Source: Pteria penguin (lineage: Eukaryota; Mollusca; Bivalvia; Pterioida; Pteriidae). From it: a DNA stretch of 64,000 bases. Position numbers and translations under genes: made by a program. Below, piece after piece: positions 45,143 through 57,000 of this stretch. The notes under the pieces were generated by a model. It was given only the letters and a program-made list of their open reading frames with translations. It did not search any database and was not told where the DNA came from. The DNA is taken from NCBI GenBank assembly GCA_035048485.1, contig CM068580.1, forward strand, positions 57,117,983 to 57,181,982, read 5' to 3'. Numbering within the stretch: position 1 is the first letter of the stretch; the number at the start of each line of letters is the position of its first letter.

Positions 45143-45829
45143 TGTAATGAATATGTCTCTCATTCACTGTTAGTTCCCAAGTAGAAATAAAGTCCAGATA
45201 AAAATTCAAAATTTATTTGTTTGAATGCCCGAATAATATCATAAATTGATGAAAATGTTTACTTTACAAAGTTCCAAAATACAAAATGCAATAATTCCAA
45301 TTATACAAAGTTGTCCTATAAAGATGATCCAAAAAGCTAACCCTCTAAAAAATGCTCTTATTCATTCTATATAAGTTGCATGTACAAAATCATTTACATG
45401 TACGAACTCCGCCTTCATTACAAAAGTACAGCCAATCAGAACAAAGGTTACAAATTATGTGTGTTCAACATACTGAATTTAAATGATATCAATTCTTAAT
45501 CAAGTAAATGACAAGCATAAGAACACCAAACGGAATGAAAGTCTTTGAAATCAGATAACTCAGAACAATACCCCTCCTATGCTTACTTTGGAAACCTGAT
45601 AAATGACAGATTGAAATATGTACCATATGTGAACAGAAATAACTAATTTCATTTGGTAACATTCAAGGAATGCATTTCACCTGATATTATATCCCAGTAA
45701 ATGTGAAAGTATTCCAAATCACTAAGAAATAGAAATGTTAAATCTTAACTATTAATAAAAAATATTAATAAATCCAAAATTACTTAATTTGATTTTTGTA
45801 AACTCATATTATTATACATATATACAACA
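45143..45829 (-). repeat. 3' LTR of an LTR retrotransposon
   Basis: 687 bp, nearly identical to 47567-48255. On the minus strand it begins TGTTG and ends ATTACA. The adjacent internal base run on the minus strand, 'taatggggcgga', is purine-rich as expected for the polypurine tract that precedes a 3' LTR. Confidence 0.88.
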
Positions 45830-46311
45830 TCCGCCCCATTAAAAAAAATTGAAATTCAATTTTATATTTGGGTATAGAAAAATCAAATAATATGACCGAA
45901 AAAGAAAGCAGTTCAAACATGACATACATTCTTATGAAACTCACTTCATATGATTATGTTGTAAAAGACACAGTGCATATAAAATTAATAATCATGTCAC
46001 AAACGATTTAAGACCCCTTGCACCCTGTTCGTAATTGATCAGATTGTGCATTTTTACATACAACGTACAACGCAACATTGCCTGTAATAAAACCCGTGCG
46101 GTTAAATAATACAATGTGCCTGTATGCACAAAAAGGTCAACTACACCTGTAAAACATCTTGATTATACTGTGGTATCACCCTTGCGACGTATACATCTTG
46201 GTGAGAATGAAGTAACAATCGATTACAGTCAATCATGAAAGTACAATACTCAAACAAACACAAATCTGCCAGTACAACCCTATGTAACCCTCAAGAGAAA
46301 ACATTGTGACC

Positions 46312-46605
46312 GACTGGTTTATTCAAAACCAACTTGATCAACTTATTTCTACCGTAATTCATAGTATAACCCTGGTGGAATAAAACATCCTTGGTTAGTT
46401 TAATTACAGGTGAAAAATATGTTATCAGAATCACTATTATATAATTATGCATGAAAATTGGTTTAATCAAAACCAACTTGATCAACACATTTCTACCGCA
46501 CCGTAATTCATGGTATAACCCTGGTGGAATAAAACATCCTTGGTTACTTTAATTACAGGTGAAAATGTGTTATCAGAATCACCATTATATAATTATGCAG
46601 GAAAA
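46312..46605. repeat. ~150-bp tandem duplication inside the LTR element
   Basis: Two adjacent copies starting 'ttggtttaatcaaaaccaac'-like and sharing 'accctggtggaataaaacat' and 'ttatcagaatcac.attatat' with few differences. Confidence 0.85.
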
Positions 46606-46839
46606 TGACCATATAGCATCAAAATAATCAATTAAATATATGATTCTTGAAAATGGTTATTAAAACTATACTGAAGAAAATCTCATGGACCTATATACAA
46701 ATGAATACGCATGTAATTACCCACTGATTATAGTTACTTTACACAACAAATTATTTCAAATAAGAACATCAAAATTTCTATATAAAATCATGACAGCCTA
46801 CTACTACTTACTCAATGAAACTATTTACATTAATTTACA

Positions 46840-47260
46840 ACATGGGTGGTGGTCTGGCGATAATTGCACGCTTTGCCTTAGCGTTCAGTGCATGTCCCGG
46901 CCCCATATGGCATTGTCAGCTGGCTCTCCGACTATTTGCACCAAATAATGTCCAGAGTCACGCTTGCCTATCACTCTCTTTACCTTATGATGACCGTCTG
47001 TATCACTTGATACAGAGAATCTTTGAAGATCGTCCTCCATGATCAGTAATTAAGGTACTTCACACCCAAACGTGGTAAATAAACCAAATAGCGCATTACT
47101 TACTGTCGATGCCTCTTTATTTTTGATCAGTATGGCAAACAAATTCTTCGAAAACATATTGACTGCCGTAAATACACACGTATTACTGTCTGGTGTGTTG
47201 GTAATATTCCATATAAATCGATTTGCCATACTCCGAAAGGTTCCTATCTCACATATAGAA
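46840..47260 (-). pseudogene. Integrase-like remnant of the LTR element
   Basis: Minus-strand reading, broken by stops and frame changes, shows a pattern like a retroelement integrase core: a WQIDLYG-type block near 47215, a TAVNMF/FAI-type block, and an LFTTFG then ITDHG-type step, with a downstream YLVQIVGEPADNA-like tail. It is a decayed copy and not functional. Ty3/gypsy assignment is tentative. Confidence 0.55.
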
Positions 47261-47566
47261 TGTAATGTTTGTTTTTGTTACATTCTGAGTCATTTTACGT
47301 TTTTGACTGAAATCGTTTAATTATCATCAGTTAGGTTTTAAAATACACAAAAGGATTCAAATTCAGATAAAAAAAATATGTCCATTTTCACTACTAAATT
47401 CTGAAAATTTTTCTATTGGCACTTTATCTGAAAGATTTTGATTTCCTCGATATCTGCCTCTGAATATTGGAGTTTATCTAATTCCATATTAATAACTGTT
47501 GCCTGTGTAGATGATATTGGAGTGCACATTTTTTAACTATTGTCTTTAAATTCTGATTCTCCACCA

Positions 47567-48255
47567 TGTAATGAATATGTCTCTTATTCACTGTTAGTTC
47601 CCAAGTAGAAATAAAGTCCAAATAAAAATTCAAAATTTATTTGTTTGAATGCCCGAATAATATCATAAATTGATGAAAATGTTTACTTTACAAAGTTCCA
47701 AAATACAAAATGCAATAATTCCAATTATACAAAGTTGTCCTAATTAAAGATGATCCAAAAAGCTAACCCTCTAAAAATGCTCTCATTCATTCTTTATAAG
47801 TTGCATGTACAAAATCATTTACATGTATGAACTCCGCCTTCATTACAAAAGTACAGCCAATCAGAACAAAGGTTACAAATTATGTGTGTTCAACATACTG
47901 AATTTAAATGATATCAATTCTTAATCAAGTAAATGACAAGCATAAGAACACCAAACGGAATGAAAGTCTTTGAAATCAGATAACTCAGAACAATACCCCT
48001 CCTATGCTTACTTTGGAAACCTGATAAATGACAGATTGAAATATGTACCATATGTGAACAGAAATAACTATAATTTCATTTGGTAACATTCAAGGAATGA
48101 ATTTCACCTGATATTATATCCCAGTAAATGTGAAAGTATTCCAAATCACTAAGAAATAGAAAAGTTAAATCTTAACTATTAATAAAAAATATTAATAAAT
48201 CCAAAATTACTTAATTTGATTTTTTAAACTCATATTATTATACATATATACAACA
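47567..48255 (-). repeat. 5' LTR of the LTR retrotransposon
   Basis: 689 bp, differing from the partner LTR by a handful of substitutions and small indels, so the insertion is fairly young. Confidence 0.88.
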
Positions 48256-48397
48256 ATAAATTATTTTCCGGAATATATGAAACAACGTAAACTTAGCCTT
48301 TTTGCAGATGACAGCATCATATACGGAGATATTAGAACGCAAGGAGACTATTATAAACACCAATCTGCGATGGCCATGCAGGAGCACCTGTGGGACC
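48256..48397 (+). pseudogene. LINE reverse transcriptase fragment, part 2
   Basis: Directly after the LTR element the LINE frame resumes: FPEYMKQRKLSLFADDSIIY contains the FADD catalytic motif, followed by 'HQSAMAMQEHLWDL'. If one ATAA copy and the LTR element are ignored, parts 1 and 2 are contiguous. The fragment is then interrupted again near 48397. Confidence 0.82.
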
Positions 48398-48552
48398 TAG
48401 GAAATATAAGGTCAATATATGCAGACGAATCGAAATATTGGGGGTGGGGTTTTGGTTAGTATAAGCTTCTATTATACTAAATATCCCTCCCTTTCCACCA
48501 CCCATAATTAGATTATTCGTCTGCATGTATTCACATATCGTTTCCTGGGTCC
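48393..48552. mobile_element. ~155-bp hairpin element with 'gcagacgaat' arms
   Basis: CCTAGGAAATATAAGG...ATATGCAGACGAAT at the left mirrors ATTCGTCTGCATGTATTC...GTTTCCTGGG at the right (about 35 bp imperfect). The middle carries 'gggggtggggttttgg' opposite 'ccaccaccc'. Inserted in the LINE relic. Confidence 0.6.
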
Positions 48553-48768
48553 GGCGTCATAAACTGAGAATATACTTAAGTCATAATTTCATATTCTTCT
48601 GTTCATCAATGAATTAATAACTGGGACTTGGATTTTATTTAGTTTTATTCTATTGATAAATAAAATTAAACCATTCTACATTAGAATTTATTTGAATGTT
48701 TGATAATGGAATAAATTAAAATGAAATAATTGACTTAAGTATACTCTCAGTTTATGGTGCCGAACCGT
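48553..48768. mobile_element. MITE with CATAAACTGAGAATATACTT termini, copy 1
   Basis: ATAAACTGAGAATATACTTA on the left faces 'taagtatactctcagtttat' on the right, with extended ends 'gggtccggcg' and 'ggtgccgaaccgtggacc'. Related copies are at 50214-50420 and 50421-50626. Confidence 0.8.
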
Positions 48769-49345
48769 GGACCTGTGGGCCGGGAAGCAGATTGGCTCAT
48801 GACTTTCCATCCCGACAGATGTACAAAACTTGCAGTATGACAATTAAACATACATGTACATTCAACCACAACTGCATACTCCACAATCGCATCCTTGAAT
48901 CAGTCACTTCTGCAAAATACTAAGGTGTCACACTGTACAGTCTAATCTAAAATGGAACATCCGCTACGAAAACATAATAGCCAATGGTAATAAATCCATT
49001 GGTTTTCTGAAACGTAATATAAAAATATCAAATGCTGAATAAATTCTCGAGTTTACCAAACACTCGATCGCCCAGAAATCGAATGCAGCTGCAATGTTTT
49101 GGACCCCAACACACCACAATGCAAACAAAAAACTGAAGCAGTCTAAACACGTACACCTCGCTATGTTTTGAACAATTATCCCAATACAAGCTGTGTTACA
49201 GACATGATAACAACTGAGCGTCGTCTCAAAATTCGACTCATATTATCTTTACAAAATAATCCATTGCCTAGTAGGCGCATCATCCGACGATATCCTGATT
49301 GCTTCCGAAAGTCCAACGTAGTTCTCAAGGCAAAGAAATAAACTC
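48769..49345 (+). pseudogene. LINE reverse transcriptase fragment, part 3
   Basis: After the hairpin elements the LINE C-terminal region reads DWLMTFHPDRCTKLAV, then degenerate matches to the thumb region ('KYLGV'-like, 'WDPHT'-like as LDPNTP, 'VLNNYPNTSCVTDM'). Stops and frameshifts throughout. Confidence 0.75.
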
Positions 49346-49411
49346 AAATCTACATGATATGACGAGCAATTGAACGGACGTGTCAATTTCAAGTACGTCG
49401 ATTTGACTAAT

Positions 49412-49415
<4 letters not shown>

Positions 49416-49482
<67 letters not shown>
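49416..49482. repeat. (TA)n microsatellite
   Basis: About 66 nt of pure TA repeats. Confidence 0.95.
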
Positions 49483-49484
<2 letters not shown>

Positions 49485-50213
49485 CTTACATGTAGTTTTC
49501 TTTGTGTGCCTGTGTATATACAATATCTCACAATGACGCGGTAAAAGCAAATAGTGACATCAAATGCATACAATTAGATAGCGACCTAGGGCAGTGATAG
49601 AATAATAATAGAGAAAACAGAGGAACAGTACACTTTGACATGGGTTTCTGCAGTTTTCAGTACTTCTTAATATATATTCAAATTTACCATGAAGAAAGTT
49701 AGTAAATAATGCTCAAACTTTAGAAGTATTTCCTTCATGCATAGCTCTGTCCTTAGAATGGTTCTTTGGCTCTTAATTTTGTTATTAATTTTGTTATGGC
49801 GTTCGTGTTCGACTCTTTTTGTAATAATGTTGTTTTAGAAAAAAATCGGAACAGTATTGCACATTTTATTTCAATCTGAATTAGTCCATCTAAATCAAAT
49901 TATAGTATACAAGTTTATGTGTACATTGCTTTTGCATTATCAACACATAAAAGCAACAAAATTCTACACTCAATAATACATGTCAAAATTAAAAAGTATA
50001 AATGCATAGGCTGTACACACAATGAGCGAATCAATATTCACAAGTAGCGTTTCACCTTGACATAATAATGAAATAACCACATTGTTCCCGTACAAACTAT
50101 ATTCTGTTCATCGATTCTCGTCGGCAATCATTGTATAGAGTATGTAGTACGAATATAGCATCTATATTATGTGTTATTATGTAATGTATTGATCTGGGTT
50201 GGCCAAGTTTTCT
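49483..50213. other. Intergenic, nothing recognised
   Basis: AT-rich sequence without coding exons, terminal repeats or SINE bodies that I can identify. Confidence 0.5.
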
Positions 50214-50626
50214 GGGTCCGGTGCCTATATAATAAACTGAGAATATACTTAAGTCAAAAATTTCATTTTAATTTATTCCATTATCAATCGTTCAAATAAA
50301 TTTTAATACAGAATGGTTTAATTCTATTTATCAGTAGAATAAAACTAAATAAAATCCAAATCCCAGTTATTAATTCATTGATGAACAGAAGAATATGAAT
50401 TCTCAGTCCGTGACCATAAACTGAGAAAATATTTAAGTCATAATTTCAAATTCCTCTGTTTAACAATGAATTAATAACTGGGATTTGGATTTTGTTCAGT
50501 TTTATTCTATCCATAAATATGATTAAACCATTCTGCATAACAATTTATCTGAATGCTTGATAACGGAATAAATTAAAATGAAATAATCAACTTAAGTATT
50601 TTCTCAGTTTGTGGCCACGGATCCTG
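50214..50626. mobile_element. Two adjacent MITE copies in opposite orientation
   Basis: 50214-50420 begins 'gggtccggtgcc..ataaactgagaatatactt'. Its interior is the reverse complement of the 48553-48768 copy (for example 'ccagttattaattcattgat'). 50421-50626 starts CATAAACTGAGAAAATATTT and ends 'tcagtttgtggccacggatcc' in the forward orientation. The pair forms a long inverted structure. Confidence 0.75.
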
Positions 50627-51586
50627 TAGGGGCAGCTTACCAAAGTGGCAATTTTAAAGATGAAACAACCAGAATACTTTGAATCAAAACCGGATTATAT
50701 TTACTCAAATATTGGGTTGCCCAGGGTTATATTAGTTCTTTTTAACGACCTAATGACTGATGTATTTATAGATGTAATTATTCATATGATAAAAATAGCA
50801 ACACTGCGATAAGATAACATTTAAAGAACAAGATTTTCAACACATTTTTCATCGATGACTCTCTGTTCTTCATGACCATGCACACATTTTTTCTTCCCGA
50901 AGCATACGAGTAAAGATTTGCTATGATGGAATCTATTTTGTTTTGTTTAAGTCCGATGAAGTAGATGAATATATCATCCTGTAATCATATGTGAATTCTA
51001 TTTATAAAGCACATAAGTAAAGAACGATTAAAAGGAAATCATAATGCAGCCATATTGCCCCCACCTACATCTTGAATGCCTGTCCTTGGGGCAATGGATT
51101 TTACTTCTTAAGTGGATGGTTTCATGCCCTTTCGATTTTTTATACAGCTTTCCTTACGTAGTGGTAGATGTTTGAAGACTGGAATATTTTCAAGTGTTAT
51201 AGCATAGCCCCTGGTATTCCAGGTGTATTGAGATAATGAAATTAACAATTTATATTACTCTTATTCTACATAACCTTCATGTAAATTATGGAGAGCACTG
51301 ACCATATAGTATTCAAAAAGAAATTAAGAATGAAGAATAATAAGCGGTTGACGATGACAGACGAACAACCAATGACAATTATTAGGACTACAAGTTTAAT
51401 ACGCTGAACTAACAGGTCAAGCTTAGTCTTCCCATTTATAAAGTACAAATAAATGAATATGGTTCGTATTTGTTTCTTTTAGTCCATATTTGTTTATTTT
51501 ATGATACTGACTTGGGGTTTCTTTTTTTCTATTCCCCTTTCATATCTTAAATATCAATCATACTAAGAGTATATATTCTTATATGA

Positions 51587-52545
51587 TTAAAATTTACGAA
51601 GCAGTTGTGCAAAACGTGATGTTAAATCTGAAATTCCTTTCCCAAACGATTCAAAGAATCCACTTTGCCCATGATCGCCTCTCATTTTTTCTCTGTACCT
51701 CTCTCTTTCTTCTTTAGATTGCAGCCTTCTCTCTTGAAATGCAAGTTTATTCTCCATTAGTTTTGCTTTAGCTTGTTGCTTCAGTTTTTCTTTCAAGTAT
51801 TCATTACGTTCTTTATCATGTTTCTCTTTTTCTTCGGCACGTAAATTATCAATACGTTTTTCAATTTTTTCATTTTCAATCCGTTTTTCCTCTTCCCATT
51901 TTTTGGAGATGATTTTTTCAGCTTCTTTGTACATCTCATTGGTGTAGAAGTGTTCACCGTTATTAGCATCCATACTATTGATCATTTCAAGAAAACGTTT
52001 GACCTCCTCTTCACGTTCTTCTTGTTTCCCTGTGTAGCCGAACCCTATATATCGATTCTGAATGCGCTTCAAAATTTTCTTCAAGTCGCTGTCAGAGGAT
52101 ACTTTATCAACATATTCATCTATTGTATAGTTGTCTCTTTCCAATACTTCTTTCCCGGTGAATGCTATCATCAGAAAATTGATAACATCTTCTCCGAATC
52201 GGTCCAAGAAAAAACGAAGAGTGTTTGTGTCCTCTTCAGTAAATCGCCCAATTCTTACTACCAATACGATAGCATGCAGTCCGGGTGAAGTCATGCCATA
52301 GCATTTTGTTATTTCTGCTAAAACTTCTTCGTTCGTTTTCATTGTATGATATACGCCTGGTGTATCTACTACTAAGAGTTTTCTGCCAAATCTTTCTTCT
52401 TTTCCTAGTTTAGTTTCTGATGTAATGGTATCTGCAAAAGGTGCCGATTCAAATTCATACTTCCCTAAGATAGTATTCCCAGTTGTGCTCTTTCCCGCTC
52501 CAGATTTACCAATCAGAAGTATTCGACATTCATGCTCGGAGATTC
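51587..52545 (-). CDS. GIMAP GTPase domain exon
   Basis: This exon alone carries the whole GTPase core and coiled coil. Its acceptor is TTTATAG at 52546-52552, and the exon begins with the last two bases of a glycine codon. A minus-strand SINE lies directly upstream and touches the acceptor region, so the polypyrimidine stretch may derive in part from the SINE tail. Confidence 0.9.
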
Positions 52546-55500
52546 CTATAAATGATTGATTGATTGCTGTTTTATGTCATTCTATGATAATTTTACATAT
52601 ATGGTAACCGCAGCTACCTAATGTAATGGATTGAAATTTACACCTATGTAATGGACCAAAGAGAAACAATGATGTATCTTTAACGTGCCGAGGATACAGT
52701 GACATAGTTAACCGGTTTTCACTGTCTCATTCGAAAGATTAAAACACCGGTGTGCACACAGCGGGAAGCGAACCCGGGGCCATTAAGCTACACCGGCTCT
52801 CGTACAAATGAATCAAGATGTAATTATATTTATAACGAAGCTGATCTGACTCAGTGGATGAGGTGCTCAGCTTGTGACCGTAGTTTCGAGAGTATAGGAA
52901 TTTATTTACATAATAGTATCCTCTGTCAAATTTTATTCTAGAAAAAAAATCTGAATCATGGATTTTTGTTTTTATCATTACTTCATGGGGCCTCCATACA
53001 CATAATTTAAACACTCACTCTTTGATGGATTCAGGCCAAGAAAACATTGAAGGGAACATTCTGTTCTTAGAAAAGTTTCATTAAAATTACCTGTTTCTAA
53101 AGAAGAACAAGTTTATATAAGCATAATGAAAGATGCATGAGAATTAAAACACCTTCATGAATTGATTTCAGAACTGTTTGATGTTTTTAACAATTTCTGC
53201 ATCACGTCCTGTAATTCTTCAAATGTAATGTACTAACTTTGTAAGACTGATGGTAATTATCATTGCATTCCAATATTCGTTCAAAAACACAAAATAAGGA
53301 CTTAAAAGAAAAAATGTCCAAAGATAGTCATAAAAACAAAACCTTAGATTGAACCATGATTCCTACCAAATTACGTCAAAATCCTTTCTTTTGTTTTGAA
53401 AAAGTTATTTAAAATATAAGAAGTTGCCTCACTTATAGTAATTCAAAGAAAAATAACGATATAATCAATTAAAAATGTCAAAAAATGACATACCTATGTA
53501 ATCCGACTTTTCGCATTTGACATCATCTAAAAGAGAAAAATAAGATAAACATGATAAACACATGTCTTGTAGTATACCTTAATTTTTTCTTTGTTAAATT
53601 TTAAAACAAATTGGCCATCACCATATACGTGAAATATCCGTGGTGTGACGTTAAACAAAAATCAATCAATCAATTAATCAATAAAACAAATTGATACATT
53701 TTGTTTCATCATTTCATTCATTTGATATTTCATTTCATTCACTACTTGTGGAGCACTAAATTTGAAAGAGAAGACTAGTTCATAAAGGAATGAGTCAGAC
53801 AAATACACTAAGAAAGCAGTCAGCGCCATTTCATAATTTGTCCATAATACGGACGTATCAGATGATAATAACAACTTCGCATGTAATTAAGGATGAATCC
53901 ATAGTAGAAAAATAAGAAGAGATACACAAATCTGTCTGTATGTCTTTCTTTCTCTCCTTCTCCTCTAGAGACAGAAAAATGTACAGTAGTTATATTCCGT
54001 AAGGTATTGTCATAGTGTGCCGTTCTTTCTCTGTAAACTTTTCATACTTTGACGTCCTCAGAACTGCCAGAGGGATTTTATTAAAGAAATGAAGTACTCA
54101 AGATCACCTACAAGTATTCTTGTTTTTCGATCAAATCCGTAAGAGAAGATCCACGGCCGGTGACAAAATTTACAGACTTTTGACAAACATCATGATCATA
54201 TTTAAGTCGGATATATAGATCATGACGCCAAATGTATCAGTTATCTAGAAGTGTGTCTTAAGAAGAGTGGATGTCATTGGTTCTATTCCGAAATCAATGT
54301 TATGACGTTTTGACGTCTTTTTTTTTATTCTTACTATTTTCATGTAAATTCTTGAATCTTTTCCTTATTGATTGCTTAAAATACATTAATTTGTGTATTT
54401 TTGTCTGATTTTGTTGAAATAAATATTAACTGGAAAGAAATGGAATGCAAAAATTAATTATAGTATGTTTCGCATCATTTTTATGAAGATTAAAAAAAGG
54501 GATGTATGTACTATTAGTGTTCAGTAATAAGCTTTGATGGACTTATACTTTAGAGCTATATGGCAGATATTGATGGAATTGGTAAATATGAAGTACTTAA
54601 TGTTTCCCCATTGATGTTGCTGTTTTCCGACCTGATCCATAAACGTTTGTATCAAGGGTTTGCCCTCAGAGAAAAGCAATTGTAGAACGTTTTTGCAAGT
54701 CATTACTGATAAAAAAGGGGGATATACTTTCAACATATTGTGATCAGATTTGATGGACACGTATTTCAGAACAAATGGAATAATTTTGTTGAAAGGGTTT
54801 GCCCTCAGACAAAAAGCAATTGTAGAACGTTTTTGCAAGTTATTAAAGATTAAGAAAGGAGGAAATACTTTCAGTATGTTATGATGAGATTTGATGGACA
54901 CGTATTTCAGAACACATGGAATGAGGTAGTAAGAATGAGGAATGTAAGGTCCCCTATAAATGTTATTGTTTTCTGCCAAGGGATGGATACTGAGCTAGAT
55001 GACATTCACACTAAACTTCCGTTATAAATCATCAAACAGAACCACCAGAGCGATCTAAAATGGTGTCCTATGAAATGTTATTGTTTTGGTTCCCTTCTGA
55101 AGTGTAAATTCTAAGGAGTACTATGCGATATCCGGCGTTTAACACTAACAACGTCTCCTGGTACCATGTACAACCATTGCATATGTTCCATAGAAACCTC
55201 TCATGTTCGGTCACATAAGTAATTTGTCAGATCAGTATGATCAGTCATGATCGTGATCCAGAATATCGCATAACAATCTGGAGGAGGGAACTGCCAACTG
55301 ACCAATAATTTCTTTGCATTGACCATATAACTTCCTTAGTAATGATTTCATGCGTTAAATTTCCTGAAACAGTTTATTCAATTTTTTTCCTGTATCAAAT
55401 TTTTGTATTTGCATATTTTCAGTTGTTTGATTTTCTTAAGTAAGTTTATTATGCATTTATATTGCAAACGTAAACCGATTTAAGGGAGAAATTTTATCGC

Positions 55501-56997
55501 AAATAATCGGAATATAAAAATGTGAAAGAAATATGGGGGATACATTATTTCTGTGATATTAATCTTCAGCTTTAAACAAAATAGAATGATTTAGTTGAAA
55601 CTTGGTAGAAATGTCCTTTATAAATGCTGCTGTTATACAGATTCCTTTATTTCTGACAAGTCTTTTTCATGCATTTTTATGATTATCAATTTTGTTACGG
55701 TTGTCTTTCTTTGCCAGAGTAGAGTCTCTTGAAATTAGTTTTCACACGTTTTTAGATTGTAATTCGATTGCTTTACACTCCAGAGTTACAATATTTGGCA
55801 TTTAAGATACCCGTATTTCAAGAAATACTTATTGTTTAAAGGTCGTCATAAAACTTTGTTATCAAAAGCATTTTGAACTAATTTAATTCGTCCGAAAATC
55901 ACCATACTTCACATATAAAATGGCTCAAGAAAGTTTTATGACGAAAATTCAAAATCATATTCCCATGGTCTTTGTGAGCTGATGACTATAACTGGTATAC
56001 AACTTTGGTGTTTAGTGGGTATTTGTACCGTAAGGATATGAAAACATTTTATTTATTTTTAATTTGACTTGCGCTCAAGACATAGTAGTACTAGTTGTAA
56101 GGGAAGATGTAATCTTTGGAGGATTTTGTTTCTTAACGTTTAATCTATTATGTACACCAACGGATGAAAATCTCTGTTCAGCGGTATTATTTTTTTTCAC
56201 GGATGAATTTACTGAACACTGCAATAGAAATGGGAACGAATTATTAAAATGTGCCTTTAATGGGTCTAAGAGATAAGGCGAAGGAAGTTATACACAATGT
56301 TAAAAAAAGAAACCAGATGAGACAGAACCACAGCCGCGTCGGGAAAATCGATTTCTACATATAAATATATAACCGTAGTCACAAGCAGTATATTGATGAG
56401 TACAAGTAATACAGGATTGATGATGCAGACAGCCTAACTACTTTCAAATAAGGAAGTCAACATGTCAGACAACGATCTATCATATGAGCGAATAAAATTT
56501 AGTAAGTAATATTTGCGGAATGATGACTTGAGGCGTAATATCTGATATCCCGATATAGTAATATTCTCCCAGTAGTTTACCTCGATAAACAGAGGAACGA
56601 TACTCAGAAAGGGCCTGTCCATAAAGCAACTAATGTGAATCTTTTATATGAGTTTTATCTTGTGTTATTATTTCACTATCAAAGGCTGAGAATTTAGTTT
56701 ATTTTTCAATATAATTCAGAAGAAGCTTTTCAAAGTAATAAATTGTTTACACCATATCTATTTTTCATTATACCAAATAAGCGTAGGCCTAAATCAAGTT
56801 ATGCTATCGACTGGTATAAAAGGAGGTAAGTCACACGCGACGGACAGATTTATCGTACCTGGCTGAGAACACACTGTAAGTGTAGGTGTTGATACAGATG
56901 GTGCGGTTTCAACCAGAGTGTGCTTCAAACGAGCAGATCTCCTGGTGACCTCCTTTGGCCTGGCATATGGAGTGCTCCTTTTTAGATAACGAGACAT
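51587..56997 (-). CDS. GIMAP/AIG1-type GTPase (three exons)
   Basis: Exons 56859-56997 (ATG at 56995-56997), 53494-53526 and 51587-52545 join in phase at GT-AG sites to give 376 residues. The last exon is unmistakable: P-loop IGKSGAGKST (residues 69-78), DTPG (118-121), the GIMAP-specific box RIGRFTEED (156-163) and a C-terminal Lys/Glu-rich coiled coil from about residue 245. These are immune-associated guanine-nucleotide-binding proteins, often on intracellular membranes; molluscs have many. The G4 position reads TGKE rather than TxKD. There is no C-terminal membrane segment. The first two exons (SRYLKRSTPYARPKEVTRRS..., basic and Ser/Thr-rich) are unlike any domain I know and rest on phase and splice sites only. 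Confidence 0.8.
52554..52798 (-). mobile_element. SINE, minus strand, abutting the GIMAP acceptor
   Basis: On plus: GATTGATTGATTG tail, 'taacgtgccgaggatacagt', 'ttttcactgtctcattcgaa', and tRNA head 'cgaacccggggcc...gctacaccggctc'. The head is well preserved. Confidence 0.75.
52837..52892 (+). repeat. SINE head fragment
   Basis: Only a tRNA-like head segment ('tcagtggatgaggtgctcag', 'cttgtgaccgtagtttcgag') in plus orientation, next to the minus-strand SINE. Confidence 0.5.
53613..53684 (+). repeat. SINE 3' tail fragment
   Basis: 'ccatcaccatatacgtgaaa', 'gtggtgtgacgttaaac' and an (ATCA)n tail, with no head. A 5'-truncated copy. Confidence 0.7.
54650..54925. repeat. ~140-bp tandem duplication in a GIMAP intron
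   Basis: Two copies share 'gggtttgccctcaga', 'agcaattgtagaacgttttt', and 'gatttgatggacacgtattt'. They keep a 152-codon minus-strand frame open (54521-54979), but the coding look comes from the duplication. Confidence 0.75.
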
Positions 56998-57000
56998 TCC

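Larger units (their letters stand above)
45143..48255 (-). mobile_element. Short LTR retrotransposon inserted in a LINE
   Basis: Two ~688-bp direct repeats flank a 1737-bp interior. ATAA is duplicated outside both ends (45139-45142 and 48256-48259). On the minus strand the interior starts with TGG directly after the 5' LTR (primer-binding-site pattern) and ends in a purine-rich tract, so the element runs on the minus strand. The interior has only a broken integrase-like stretch and no gag, protease or reverse transcriptase that I can see, so it is a deletion derivative. Confidence 0.85.

Noticed and set aside
46685..47320. Three plus-strand ORFs inside the LTR element
   Set aside because: They are antisense shadows of the broken integrase-like region or AT-rich chance frames.
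54521..54979. A 152-codon minus-strand ORF
   Set aside because: Its apparent internal protein repeat comes from a 140-bp DNA duplication, with no recognisable domain, in a GIMAP intron.
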